Origin: Natronoarchaeum rubrum
Lineage (GTDB): Archaea; Halobacteriota; Halobacteria; Halobacteriales; Natronoarchaeaceae
Direction: 5' to 3'
Assembly (NCBI RefSeq): GCF_024494695.1
Contig: NZ_JANHDP010000007.1
Coordinates: 186,001 to 250,000 of the forward strand
Length of the DNA stretch: 64,000 bases
Each line of letters begins with the position of its first letter. Position 1 is the first letter of the stretch. A model generated the notes under the pieces. That model was not told the origin of the DNA, searched no databases, and saw only the letters and a list, made by a program, of their open reading frames with translations. Made by a program: the position numbers and the translations under genes. Below are positions 46,058-54,515 of the stretch, piece by piece.

Positions 46058-47692
46058 TCATGTCAACTGATCTCTAATATAGTTTACCGCCGGCTCAATA
46101 TCGAACGTATGATTCCTCATGCCAGATGTAATATATTTGGTCCCATCGATACTGGTGAACTGGAGACTAGGTGGAGGAGTCTCTGTTGAAGCAGTGACAT
46201 CCGTGAGTTGGTTATATTCGATGATTCGTTTCTCATCGTGATCGTCAACACCCACAATATATAGAATCCTCCGATCAGTGATCAGAAGGAAACAAGAGCC
46301 GTCATGTAGTTCACCAGGGTTATGATAGGGCATCTCTTCCTGTCCTTCAGATGAGATGATTTTGAAGCCTCTTCTCGGTGGTGTAAATACGAATTCGAGA
46401 TCCTCGTTCTCATCAATATACTCGATTAAGTCATTATCAAATAATCCGCTATTTCCGGTGAGAAGTCCTGCACTGAATGAACCAGCTGCATTCTCGGCGA
46501 CTACCAAGTGTTCCTCAAACGAATCAAGTCTTGAGGAGATCTCAGATCTGAGTTCCGAAAAGGAAACGGCCTCGGAGAGTCCCTCGTGACACTCGATGAC
46601 CGCGTCGTCGTAAGCCGAGACCAATCTCTGATAGATCTCTAGCGGCTCTCGTACTGTTTCAATCATCTCTCTTGCTACATTGTACTTCGACCGCGCCCTT
46701 TCGACTTTGCCGCTGTGAACCATTCGGTCACCCTCTTCGATATGATCTTCAATAGAATCTGATAGATTATTGACCTCAAGAGCTAGTAGATCTAGTCCTT
46801 TTACTCGTTCAGCGATCTTGAAGGCTTCTTGGGAGTGCTCGTTGACTCTCGCTACAATCTGTGATAATTCTGTAGTAAACGTCTCAGTAGAGGTGAGGTG
46901 AGCGACAGTGGAGTTGTCAATATGGGTAAGTCCAGCATCATATCGTGCGATTTCCTGTTCCAACTCTTCTCGTTGTCTGTTTACTTCCTCATACTTTTCC
47001 ACTGCGTCGAAGTACCGTTCTTCGTGAAACGCTTCCTCAGCGCTATCGAGTTGGGACTGGAGTACTCGGAGATTGTTGGCAATATCTCCACGGAGTTTAA
47101 TCAGGCCGGGAAGAAACTTCGGGACATCCATGGGCTCTGTGTCTCCGTCAAACTCCGTTATCGATCGTGAGCCCGCTACTGCATCCTCCTCTTGTAATGG
47201 GGTGTTAGTGGTCCCAGATTCAAATCCTGCCTGAGAAGTTTTGTTCTGATCAGCTTCTGGATCAATATATGATCGAACCAGCTGAAATGCCTCAAGTGCG
47301 TCAATAAGATTATAGAGTTGCGGGCCATCAATGAGCTTCACATTGAGTTTCTTCGCCACCGTCTCTGCACCATCAGTGAACTGGCCAGTAGTCAATACAA
47401 CTACCATGTCTACGTCAGATTTTTCTTGTCGGATGCTTGCATACTGCTGTATCTCCGGTCTTCCGACCGAATTTGACGGCTCGTACCGCTTAACCTGAAG
47501 TACCTGTTTCCTCGAGAACGGTGTTGACTGTTCGGCAATAACGTCGATCCCGCCATCGTCCGCTCCTTTTGTTACATACGTATTCCAGCCCTGCAATTCC
47601 CAAAGTTGGCCGACAAACTGCTCGAACTCATAAGAATCAATTTCTTGGAGTCGATCAAGTAATTCATCCTGTGAAAACATCATGCTGCTCAT
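46058..47692 (-). CDS. Mrr-type restriction endonuclease with coiled coil and C-terminal PH-like domain
   Basis: 544 residues. Residues 15-140 are a PD-(D/E)XK Mrr_cat domain: YEFEQFVGQLWELQGW, catalytic Asp50 in DDGGIDVIAE and the QxK pair in VLQVKRY (66-68). Residues 190-400 are long helices (LRVLQSQLDSAEEAFHEER and on) that should form coiled coil. Residues 430-540 form a beta-rich domain (DGSCFLLITDRRILYIVGVD) like the PH-like/bPH domain of membrane or stress proteins. Low G+C and AT-rich codon use differ from the core. The family cleaves modified or foreign DNA. The three start ATGs in MSSMMF are equivalent. Confidence 0.82.
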   Translation of the reverse strand: MSSMMFSQDELLDRLQEIDSYEFEQFVGQLWELQGWNTYVTKGADDGGIDVIAEQSTPFSRKQVLQVKRYEPSNSVGRPEIQQYASIRQEKSDVDMVVVLTTGQFTDGAETVAKKLNVKLIDGPQLYNLIDALEAFQLVRSYIDPEADQNKTSQAGFESGTTNTPLQEEDAVAGSRSITEFDGDTEPMDVPKFLPGLIKLRGDIANNLRVLQSQLDSAEEAFHEERYFDAVEKYEEVNRQREELEQEIARYDAGLTHIDNSTVAHLTSTETFTTELSQIVARVNEHSQEAFKIAERVKGLDLLALEVNNLSDSIEDHIEEGDRMVHSGKVERARSKYNVAREMIETVREPLEIYQRLVSAYDDAVIECHEGLSEAVSFSELRSEISSRLDSFEEHLVVAENAAGSFSAGLLTGNSGLFDNDLIEYIDENEDLEFVFTPPRRGFKIISSEGQEEMPYHNPGELHDGSCFLLITDRRILYIVGVDDHDEKRIIEYNQLTDVTASTETPPPSLQFTSIDGTKYITSGMRNHTFDIEPAVNYIRDQLT

Positions 47693-48148
47693 ATATACTT
47701 AGAAGTCATAATAAGCCATCGCTCTACATTTATGAATCTCCAAAGTTTTCCACCTGTATATCTGATAAATACTAATAGCATGTATAGCAGAGTATCCCAA
47801 ACATCATCCAACCTGGATAGAGTAATCTGCAGTCACCAAATAGATTCACTAATCTACTAAATCGTACCTCCTCTCTATTGAAAGGCGTCTAAGGAGGTCT
47901 CACATGAGGACCGTCAGAATACCCGGACGTGACTGACTGAAAGCCCTCAGATCGCTCGACACCCGCGACTCGCTGTGCGCTTCGGCCACACCGCGGCCTG
48001 CAGTGCTTTCGTCGTCGGGGGTTGTCGAGCGATCCTCGCCCTTTCGATCCACCAGGAGCCGTATGTGGTGGTGGCTGCTACTGGAACGAGGTTCGGTGCG
48101 TAGCGAGCCCAGATTTTCTATCGCCTCGACGGGCAGAGGCGATAACCA
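47693..48148. other. AT-rich leader of the Mrr gene, repeat copy C and a hairpin
   Basis: 456 bases without a protein gene. Left part (47693-47900) is AT-rich and should contain the promoter of the minus-strand Mrr gene. Then comes structured repeat copy C (47940-48050), and at 48119-48144 a perfect nine-base hairpin (TATCGCCTC, eight-base loop, GAGGCGATA) that sits between a TATA-like GATTTTCT and the GTG at 48149. Confidence 0.55.
47940..48050 (+). repeat. Structured repeat, copy C
   Basis: Begins AAAGCCC and ends GCCCTTTCGATCCACC. The stem arms GATCGCTCGACA (47950-47961) and TGTCGAGCGATC (48023-48034) pair perfectly over 12 bases. The interior holds ACTCGCTGTGCGC and GTGCTTTCGTCG, also found in copies A and B. 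The stem sequence differs from A/B but still pairs, suggesting selection on structure. Confidence 0.65.
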
Positions 48149-48373
48149 GTGTCCAACGACAGCGATCACTCGACTGTATCGTCCGAACTGTCTCCGAAAC
48201 AACGACTCGAACCACCGAACGTAGACCTCCTCAACGCCGGGATCATCACGATCTCTGACATCGAGACCCTACAGGCCTGTGTCGCGTACGAGAACACTCA
48301 TCAACAACGCACTCCGGTGTTACGACAACTTGCTGTTCAGGCCGTACGGATTCGGTCAGAGAGGTTCTCGTGA
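48149..48373 (+). CDS. Small haloarchaeal hypothetical protein
   Basis: 74 residues from GTG 48149 (MSNDSDHSTVSSELSPKQRL). The central DLLNAGIITISDIETLQACV and AYENTHQQRTPVLRQLAVQA stretch is helical and resembles small proteins I associate with haloarchaeal plasmids and integrated elements. Function unknown. A hairpin lies four bases upstream and a TATA-like box 31-37 bases upstream. The stop overlaps the next minus-strand gene by 18 bases. Confidence 0.6.
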   Translation: MSNDSDHSTVSSELSPKQRLEPPNVDLLNAGIITISDIETLQACVAYENTHQQRTPVLRQLAVQAVRIRSERFS

Positions 48374-48925
48374 CGAAGACTCAAGATTGGACTCCTCGCC
48401 AGTCGACGTCCAGTTAGGCACGTACACGGTATGCCGATTCCAGAGGAGTTCTTGACGCGTTGGGAATTGGCTTGCCGGCGTGGATGAGGGAACAAGTTCG
48501 ATCGTGCTTTTGATCGTTGTTCCCCACTCGATCGGTTCTCCATCCGTAGTCCAGAGGACAACAGGTTTCCCTTCGATTGTCGGGCACTCTCCTATACTCT
48601 CGAATGTGACCTCGATCGTCGCTGGGAGCTCAATAGGGTCACATGCAATCCACCACGCACACCCCCTGTACCCGTTTCGTCGGTATACTTCATCAAGAAG
48701 TGGTTTGTGATCGTCTGGGAATGTGATCTTCCACGAGATGAGGTCGACTAGTTCTCTTGCTACACAGAGCTGATTGTATCCCTGATCACTTTCTACGGGA
48801 CTGAGCCGGTCAGCTGTGCCTGGCACAAGGGCATTCCAGAAGAACAGCGTGGTCTCCTGTGGGATTTCGATGCTGTGTGTTTTGCCGTCGAGCGGAAGGT
48901 TGAGTTCGACAGAGGGATGGTCCAT
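48356..48925 (-). CDS. Hypothetical protein, beta-rich
   Basis: 189 residues from ATG 48925. Segments VELNLPLDGKTHSIEIPQET, YNQLCVARELVDLISWKITF and RNGYRGCAWWIACDPIEL suggest a beta-rich soluble domain, with three Cys and several Trp. A Ser-rich tail follows. No family recognised; the lower-G+C accessory context suggests mobile-element cargo. Confidence 0.5.
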   Translation of the reverse strand: MDHPSVELNLPLDGKTHSIEIPQETTLFFWNALVPGTADRLSPVESDQGYNQLCVARELVDLISWKITFPDDHKPLLDEVYRRNGYRGCAWWIACDPIELPATIEVTFESIGECPTIEGKPVVLWTTDGEPIEWGTTIKSTIELVPSSTPASQFPTRQELLWNRHTVYVPNWTSTGEESNLESSSREPL

Positions 48926-49090
48926 AGTGGTCGTCAGTACCCGCCCTTTGAGTTCGCTAATGTGTGAAACTATTTATTAATCTACAGTCGGTTTTCTCGT
49001 TCGTGTTCCCAAAGTCCGGGTCAGGATCCATCCAGGTCGGGCCGACCTATCCCCAGCGGCACCGCAGTACCGCTTCATCTCTGCCCCTCT

Positions 49091-49384
49091 GACGAGGCAA
49101 ATACCAAATATCTGCCTGCGAGTGCACTCGATTCGAGCGGTAAATGTTTCTGTGAAGTCTCGCTCGACGGGCGCGATCAGATCGATCTCGTTTGGGTAGG
49201 CACGAGCAGTGGTGACCAGCGGGTTGTCGGGATCGAAATCAAGACCGCATCCCAGTTCAAGCAGGCAACTCACACACTTGAGTCACAGATCGAGAGATAT
49301 CGAAACAAGACCGTTCAGGATCTCACCAGCGCAACTGCCGTCATCGGTGATGCCATCACGCCTGCAGATGAGACGTTATGGTGA
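49091..49384 (+). pseudogene. Remnant of a PD-(D/E)XK nuclease-like protein
   Basis: A frame without any start codon reads DEANTKYLPASALDSSGK, CEVSLDGRDQIDLVWVGTSS, then GDQRVVGIEIKTASQFKQAT and ends ITPADETLW with TGA at 49382. The Asp (DQIDLVW) and E-x-K (GIEIKTA) spacing is that of a PD-(D/E)XK nuclease core. Open sequence continues upstream to 48968 but loses protein character and has no ATG, GTG or TTG in frame. It is probably the C-terminal end of a truncated gene. Confidence 0.5.
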
Positions 49385-49405
49385 ACGACTTCAAACTATC
49401 TGATC

Positions 49406-49558
49406 TTAGTACTCCTCCCATTTCCTAGTTGACGCTCGTGATTTCAGCACCTCTGCACTCCAGAGACTATCCATGATCTCTTTGTAAGATACATCTGCCA
49501 TTGCTTTTCTAGATAATAGCTCCTGTGGATATTCGCTATAGAATTGCTCTATCCGCAT
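49406..49558 (-). CDS. Small 50-residue protein divergent from 49602
   Basis: Read directly from the sequence: ATG 49558, TAA at 49406. It begins MRIEQFYSEYPQELLSRKAM and continues ADVSYKEIMDSLWSAEVLKS, ending in RKWEEY. Amphipathic, helical and soluble, with AT-rich codons like the neighbouring gene. The 43 bases between it and the GTG at 49602 must serve both. No family recognised; a small regulator or antitoxin-like role is possible but unsupported. Confidence 0.4.
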   Translation of the reverse strand: MRIEQFYSEYPQELLSRKAMADVSYKEIMDSLWSAEVLKSRASTRKWEEY

Positions 49559-49601
49559 ATTAGAGGGAATACTTTTTTAGATCGAGTTCGGTCAGAGAGA
49601 T

Positions 49602-50081
49602 GTGGCTGATTCAAATACACAGACCGACCATCGTACGCTTAGCAGGGCAGCGATCAAAGAACGGATGCTGCAAACTGAGAAAGGTGATGAAGTACTGTTT
49701 AACAGTAAAGAAAAACCACTGACCGTCGTCGAACCCGCGGAGGATGTCAAAGAGTGGGAGGTCTATTTTGAAGCTGATGACGAAAACGAAATAGTTGAAT
49801 TATATACAGCACGAACAAGAGATGATCTTGTATTTGAGGTCGGCGATGAGATTGATGCATGGGAACCAACCTATAAAGTTGCTGAGATTGAGAAATTAAC
49901 CTCATCAAGCGCTAAAGACCCCATCGACCATACGCTCTGTTTAAAAGGTCCCCAAGGCGGTGAGTATGTTCTCTGGCACTCAGATAGAGGAGTGTTGTTT
50001 CGCTGTACGTCTGCTGATAGACAACTTTGGAACGGCTTCAAAGTAGATTGGTTCAAAAATCTAACTCAAGAAGGCCAGTAA
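49602..50081 (+). CDS. Hypothetical accessory protein
   Basis: 159 residues from GTG 49602; ACTTTTTTAG at 49571-49580 is a TATA-like element 22-31 bases upstream. N-terminal helices (LSRAAIKERMLQTEKGDEVL) are followed by a beta-rich region (KPLTVVEPAEDVKEWEVYFE, LKGPQGGEYVLWHSD). AT-rich and acidic. I associate similar proteins with haloarchaeal plasmids but cannot name a family. Confidence 0.6.
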   Translation: MADSNTQTDHRTLSRAAIKERMLQTEKGDEVLFNSKEKPLTVVEPAEDVKEWEVYFEADDENEIVELYTARTRDDLVFEVGDEIDAWEPTYKVAEIEKLTSSSAKDPIDHTLCLKGPQGGEYVLWHSDRGVLFRCTSADRQLWNGFKVDWFKNLTQEGQ

Positions 50082-50227
50082 CGTTTTGATGCCCTCCTAT
50101 TGATCACAGAAGACCCGTCTCCATGGTGTTGACTAGGTGAATTCCCCCTCGATTACACTAACCATCAGGCAGTGATACCAAGTCTGCCCTCTGCGGCCAA
50201 CTGGAACAGGCAATCTCCTGAATGTCG

Positions 50228-53200
50228 CTACTGAGACGAGTCTCCCTCAAACGAATCTCGTAACCACTCCACCGGATACACTGCCGTCAATCCGGGCGTA
50301 TCGATGTTGAACTGCTGTGGCGGCGTCGTCTTCGCGTAGTTCTTCTCCACTAGCGGTTCGCCTTCGACGGGATTGTTCAACGCCGAGAGCACCTTGTGGC
50401 CATCGCGCTGTTTCATCACAACCCAGATCGCTTCCTCGACGCCACAGTCGGCGATCTTGTCGAAGTCGTCGGGGACTGCTCGATGAATGTCGTTGTTGAT
50501 CCGCTCGACCTCGACGGCAACGACAACTGATCCGTCCTCGTCGAGCGCTGCAACGTCCAGACGGCGCTGATCGTAGGCATCGGTCGCCTCCTTGACGGCA
50601 TCATCGTCACCACCCATGAACACCGACGCAGGCAACGTCACTTCGTCGAGATCGTAGTACGGCATCACCTCTACAACTGGGGAGTCGGGATCCTCGAGAT
50701 ACTCCTCACAGAGGTATTGCCGCGCAACCTCGACGGCGAGGACGTGCTGGCTCGTCTCCTCGAGATCGCCCTGTCCGTGGCCGTAGTCGACACCCAGACG
50801 GTAGCTCTCGCCCAGAACGTCTCGCCCCTCCGTCGTGACGGTGTACAGGCGATGGGGGTGGTCCGCATCGTGCGTGAGTAGTTCAGCATCAAGCAGCGGT
50901 TCGATATCCGCGGCGTCGATCTCGGTGTACTCCTGCAAGCGGATCATCGAATCGGTCGTCAGATCGTATTCGAGCGGCTTGTATCGGAGCTGCTGGGCGT
51001 TGTACACCGCCTGGAGAAACATGAGTTGTTGGTCCGTGTACGCCGTCGCCTGACGCTCGTCGGGCGTGAGCTTGAGATTCACCGAACAGATCGGTACGTC
51101 GTCCCGGTCGACGTCTTCAAGCGAGCTACAACACGAGATTGCGCGTTTCATCCCATCGACATCGGGGTTGTAGCGATTCTCGCACTCCGAACAGCACAGC
51201 GCGTGCGTACTCTCGTCGTACTCGACGGTCGGCGGCATCCGTTTGGTCGTCTGCAGCGGCGTCTCGATGGCGCTCGACAGCTCCATGTCGTCTGCGTTCG
51301 GGCTGTCCTCGTTGTCGCCGTTCTCAGTCGTATTCGGTGAGGCGAGCGCAAGCCCACTCGTCTCGCTCGTCCGCGTGCGGACATCCACAAGACGTGACTG
51401 GAAGGTCTCACGGTCCCACGCTGAGAGCGGTTGTGGTCCATCTGGATCACCCGGAGGCGGGGCAACCGACCCGACAAGAAACGGTCGTGGCTCGGGTTCG
51501 TCGAACGGCGCCGGAAGGCTGACCAGCCACTGCCCACGACGTAGTGCTCGGAGGCGGTTCCCCACCTCTCGGGCATCCATCTCCTCGGTCGCGAGGCGTT
51601 CTGCGAGTCTGCGATCCACAGGAACGTTGCCCGTGACGAACGTCGAGATATTGTTGAGGATCTCGTCGTAGACGTCCTCGTGTTCTTTGAGTTGGGCGGG
51701 GAACTGCATCGCGAGCGTTACCGAACAGCCGAAGCTGCGAGACTGTGCGAGCAACTCCTTGAGCAGGTTCGAGACGGCGACGCTTGCGGCCTCCTCGACG
51801 TAGAGATTCACCAGTGGCGCCCCAGCAGCGTTTTGCGGTTGCCCGGGGTCTGCTTCGTCTTCGATCGACGCCGTCCCTGACCGGCGCTTGCGCCGGCGCA
51901 GTGCCGTCCAGAGATTAGAAAGGATCACGAGCGAGAGCACGCGCTGGGCTTCAGAGCGAAGCCCACCCGTATCGAAGATGATCACGACGTCGTCGTCGAG
52001 ATGCGAGGCGAGATCGAACTGCGGCCCATCCTCCGTGGCAACGTGATTGAAAATCCGCGCGAGGCGACGGTCGGCGGGGATCTTCTCGACACGGTTCGAG
52101 ACGCCGCCCATCAGCTTATCGAACGTTCGCTTCCCGTTGTTGAGAATCCCCGAGAGCATCCGTTCGAGATCCGGTTCGGAGACGGGATGGACCGACTGAC
52201 GGTCATGCATCGTCCGGATCTCGCCGTGGAACTCGCGATGCGAGAACGCGTCGTCGCCGTGAACGGGATCGAACATCGCTTTGAGGACGTACCGGATGAT
52301 GTCGGGAGAGCGGACAGCCTGCTCGAAGCGATCACGACCCATGATCTGCATCAGGATCTCGATGTAGTGATCGACAGTATCCTCGACGGCGGTATCACGA
52401 GGGACGCCTGCGTCGAGCTCGTCGCGGATGTCGAAAAACGAGAACGCGGGGAGCACGTCCGCACAATCGAAGTACAGGACGTTCTCGACGTGGCCATATC
52501 GGGCGTAGTGCGCTCGAAGGTACTCGATCGCCATGCCGTCGCCCTTCGGGTCGATCAGAATGTCTGCGCCCTCGGTGGCGGCGTGATTATCGAGGATCGC
52601 ATTGATGAGCGAGGTGGACTTTCCTGAACCTGTTTTCCCGAACCACCCGACATGCATCGGCTGCAGGGTTGGTGGGAGTTTCAGCACTTCGGGGTCAGAC
52701 GAACCGTCCTGTGTAAGGGGGTGTCCGAGAACGAGACCCTCTCGTTGGTAGCGCGCGAGAATGTCGGCCGGTGGACGAGGAAGTGCCGTCCGCTCGCCTG
52801 GTGTCGTTGCGAATGCACGCGCTCCTGACGTAGGGAGGGCTGGCCCACCCACGAGACAGAAGCTCGGTGCTTCACTCGGATCCGCGACGATGCCCCGACT
52901 CGAGACACTCGTCCCAGGAATGCGTGAACGAAGGCCAGCATAGGCTGGTGGATGAACGGTTCTCGTGACAACGTCGTTCGCTACGCTTTGTGCGCCCTTG
53001 CCAGCGTGGACGCGACTGTCGATCTCGTAGGTGGTACGATCAAGCGGCGAGAACGCTGCTTCGAGTTCGCGGAACGTCGTGTTCGACTCAGGTTGATTCT
53101 CGGGCAGGACGCCGACAACGCGGGCATTGATGACGAACGAATGACGCGTGTCTTTCGCCCGGAGTTCCTCAAGACGCGTTTCGTCACTTGGCGAGAGCGG

Positions 53201-53977
53201 AACCGCTGCATCAGGATCGGGCGCTCCGAAAATCGTGTTCGTCAGCTGCGCTCCGATCCCATCGCTGTGGGTCTCGATATCGAGACATCGTTGTTCGGCC
53301 TGTGCGGTCCAGTCAGGTTTCGCCTGAAAGAGCGCCTGATAGATGATCGGTCCTGGATGTGCAGCCATCGTCTCGACGATTGCTGCGAGGGGCACGCGCT
53401 TTTCTTGTTCCTGGAAGCTCTCGAAGGACGTGAGGCTGGTCTGCCAGTCAGAACGGCGCGCTGGTTGCCCGGTAAATTCGATCGCACGCAGTGATTCCCG
53501 ATCGGTGTCCTCGGTGTTCGGAGAGTGGGTGGAGAGGATCGCTTTGAGCTGACCCGGATTGACTGCGAGGTGTTCGAACTCGTAGCTATCAGGGAAGACG
53601 CCCCGAAGAATACGTTCGAGCGTCGACGTCGCATCTGGGTCGTCAACGCCGAACCAGTACGATATCGGGCCATTCTGCGAGCCATCCGAGTGGAGGAGGC
53701 ACTCGATAGTCGGGACGCTCTGTTCTGTCGTGAGCCCTCTGAGTTTATCCAGGAAGCCTGATGGGCCGGTATTCGGATCGATACGATGGAGGCGCTTGAA
53801 AGACGACGCGGGAGATCCGTCGTGTAGTGGTGTCTCAGTTGGCGTGATCCGGATGTATTCGCGGACGTCGTCGACGGGGACTGGGAGTGTGTCGTCGACG
53901 GGGACTGGGAGTGTGTCGTCGTCGGGTTGTGAAGCGTCTGGTGCGGCTGGCGTCGGGTCAGTGGAGGTTGGTGGCAT
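50228..53977 (-). CDS. VirD4/HerA-like ATPase with zinc ribbon and C-terminal nuclease-like domain
   Basis: 1249 residues. Residues 1-420 are a haloarchaeal N-terminal region without membrane helices. A motor domain follows: Walker A in GWFGKTGSGKSTSLINAI (about 444), a conserved strand with VIIFDTGGLRS and the Walker B region LVNLYVEEAASVAV (about 724), then LLAQSRSFGCSVTLAMQFPA. Near 929 is a zinc ribbon (CCSECENRYN and ISCC), then a winged helix (PLLDAELLTHDADHPHRLYT). The end (1130-1200) has RRLDVAALDEDGSVVVAVEV with D...E-x-E spacing like a PD-(D/E)XK nuclease. Motor proteins of this kind act in conjugative DNA transfer in haloarchaeal plasmids. A 24-base tandem duplication lies near its start. 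Confidence 0.78.
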   Translation of the reverse strand: MPPTSTDPTPAAPDASQPDDDTLPVPVDDTLPVPVDDVREYIRITPTETPLHDGSPASSFKRLHRIDPNTGPSGFLDKLRGLTTEQSVPTIECLLHSDGSQNGPISYWFGVDDPDATSTLERILRGVFPDSYEFEHLAVNPGQLKAILSTHSPNTEDTDRESLRAIEFTGQPARRSDWQTSLTSFESFQEQEKRVPLAAIVETMAAHPGPIIYQALFQAKPDWTAQAEQRCLDIETHSDGIGAQLTNTIFGAPDPDAAVPLSPSDETRLEELRAKDTRHSFVINARVVGVLPENQPESNTTFRELEAAFSPLDRTTYEIDSRVHAGKGAQSVANDVVTRTVHPPAYAGLRSRIPGTSVSSRGIVADPSEAPSFCLVGGPALPTSGARAFATTPGERTALPRPPADILARYQREGLVLGHPLTQDGSSDPEVLKLPPTLQPMHVGWFGKTGSGKSTSLINAILDNHAATEGADILIDPKGDGMAIEYLRAHYARYGHVENVLYFDCADVLPAFSFFDIRDELDAGVPRDTAVEDTVDHYIEILMQIMGRDRFEQAVRSPDIIRYVLKAMFDPVHGDDAFSHREFHGEIRTMHDRQSVHPVSEPDLERMLSGILNNGKRTFDKLMGGVSNRVEKIPADRRLARIFNHVATEDGPQFDLASHLDDDVVIIFDTGGLRSEAQRVLSLVILSNLWTALRRRKRRSGTASIEDEADPGQPQNAAGAPLVNLYVEEAASVAVSNLLKELLAQSRSFGCSVTLAMQFPAQLKEHEDVYDEILNNISTFVTGNVPVDRRLAERLATEEMDAREVGNRLRALRRGQWLVSLPAPFDEPEPRPFLVGSVAPPPGDPDGPQPLSAWDRETFQSRLVDVRTRTSETSGLALASPNTTENGDNEDSPNADDMELSSAIETPLQTTKRMPPTVEYDESTHALCCSECENRYNPDVDGMKRAISCCSSLEDVDRDDVPICSVNLKLTPDERQATAYTDQQLMFLQAVYNAQQLRYKPLEYDLTTDSMIRLQEYTEIDAADIEPLLDAELLTHDADHPHRLYTVTTEGRDVLGESYRLGVDYGHGQGDLEETSQHVLAVEVARQYLCEEYLEDPDSPVVEVMPYYDLDEVTLPASVFMGGDDDAVKEATDAYDQRRLDVAALDEDGSVVVAVEVERINNDIHRAVPDDFDKIADCGVEEAIWVVMKQRDGHKVLSALNNPVEGEPLVEKNYAKTTPPQQFNIDTPGLTAVYPVEWLRDSFEGDSSQ
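53873..53920. repeat. 24-base perfect tandem duplication
   Basis: Two identical 24-base copies (53873-53896 and 53897-53920) in the N-terminal coding region of the large ATPase encode the repeated peptide DDTLPVPV. In frame, so it lengthens a disordered Pro/Asp-rich leader by eight residues. Probably a recent slippage event. Confidence 0.85.
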
Positions 53978-54515
53978 CTGAGCGTATTCTCGTGTATGCT
54001 GCCGGTGAATATTCAGGGGGCAGTGGCTTGCTGAGTGATACCCACTTCGTTGAATACGTAATAAATTGCGTTGGTTTGCATAGTGATTATATCAGTTTGC
54101 TGGGGGCTGTGGTGTCCAAGAGAACTCCTTGGAGGATGCGATCCTGCGAGACACTGGAATCGGGGGCAGCGCAATTGATACGATGTCTCTCGGGCGCCTG
54201 TAAGCACCGTGTCGCCATCGGCATTCTCTTGTCGTGGCCGAGCCACGCTGCTATGCAACACCACCGGACGATATTTCCAACTCGTTATTCTGTTGGTTGG
54301 TAACAGCTAACACTGTTGGCGTCGTAGAGGGGCACCAACGCTCTCTACGCAGTGATGCTGGAGAAGAGACCAGTTGCATAGAGTGGGCCGCTGGGAGGCA
54401 CCGATGGCAATACTACAAACCAACACAGACGTTGTAGAACAGCCCCACGACGCCCTCAACGAGCGGGACCAAGAGGCGTCTCACTGCAACGTCGCTATCC
54501 AAAGGAGGGTATGGC
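53978..54515. other. Intergenic region upstream of two divergent genes, no gene seen
   Basis: 538 bases. AT-rich around 54040-54100 (TACGTAATAAATTGC), suitable for promoters of the minus-strand ATPase. Short frames on both strands (for example 54013-54264) lack protein character. Just before the methyltransferase start there is AGGAGGG at 54501-54507, a good Shine-Dalgarno sequence. Confidence 0.5.

Noticed and set aside
48977..49273. 98-residue minus-strand frame over the nuclease remnant
   Set aside because: Its content (Arg/Cys-rich) is less protein-like than the plus-strand frame with DQIDLVW and GIEIKTA.
54013..54264. 83-residue minus-strand frame upstream of the large ATPase
   Set aside because: No domain-like pattern, unusual His/Ser/Gln content and no promoter or ribosome site; probably chance.
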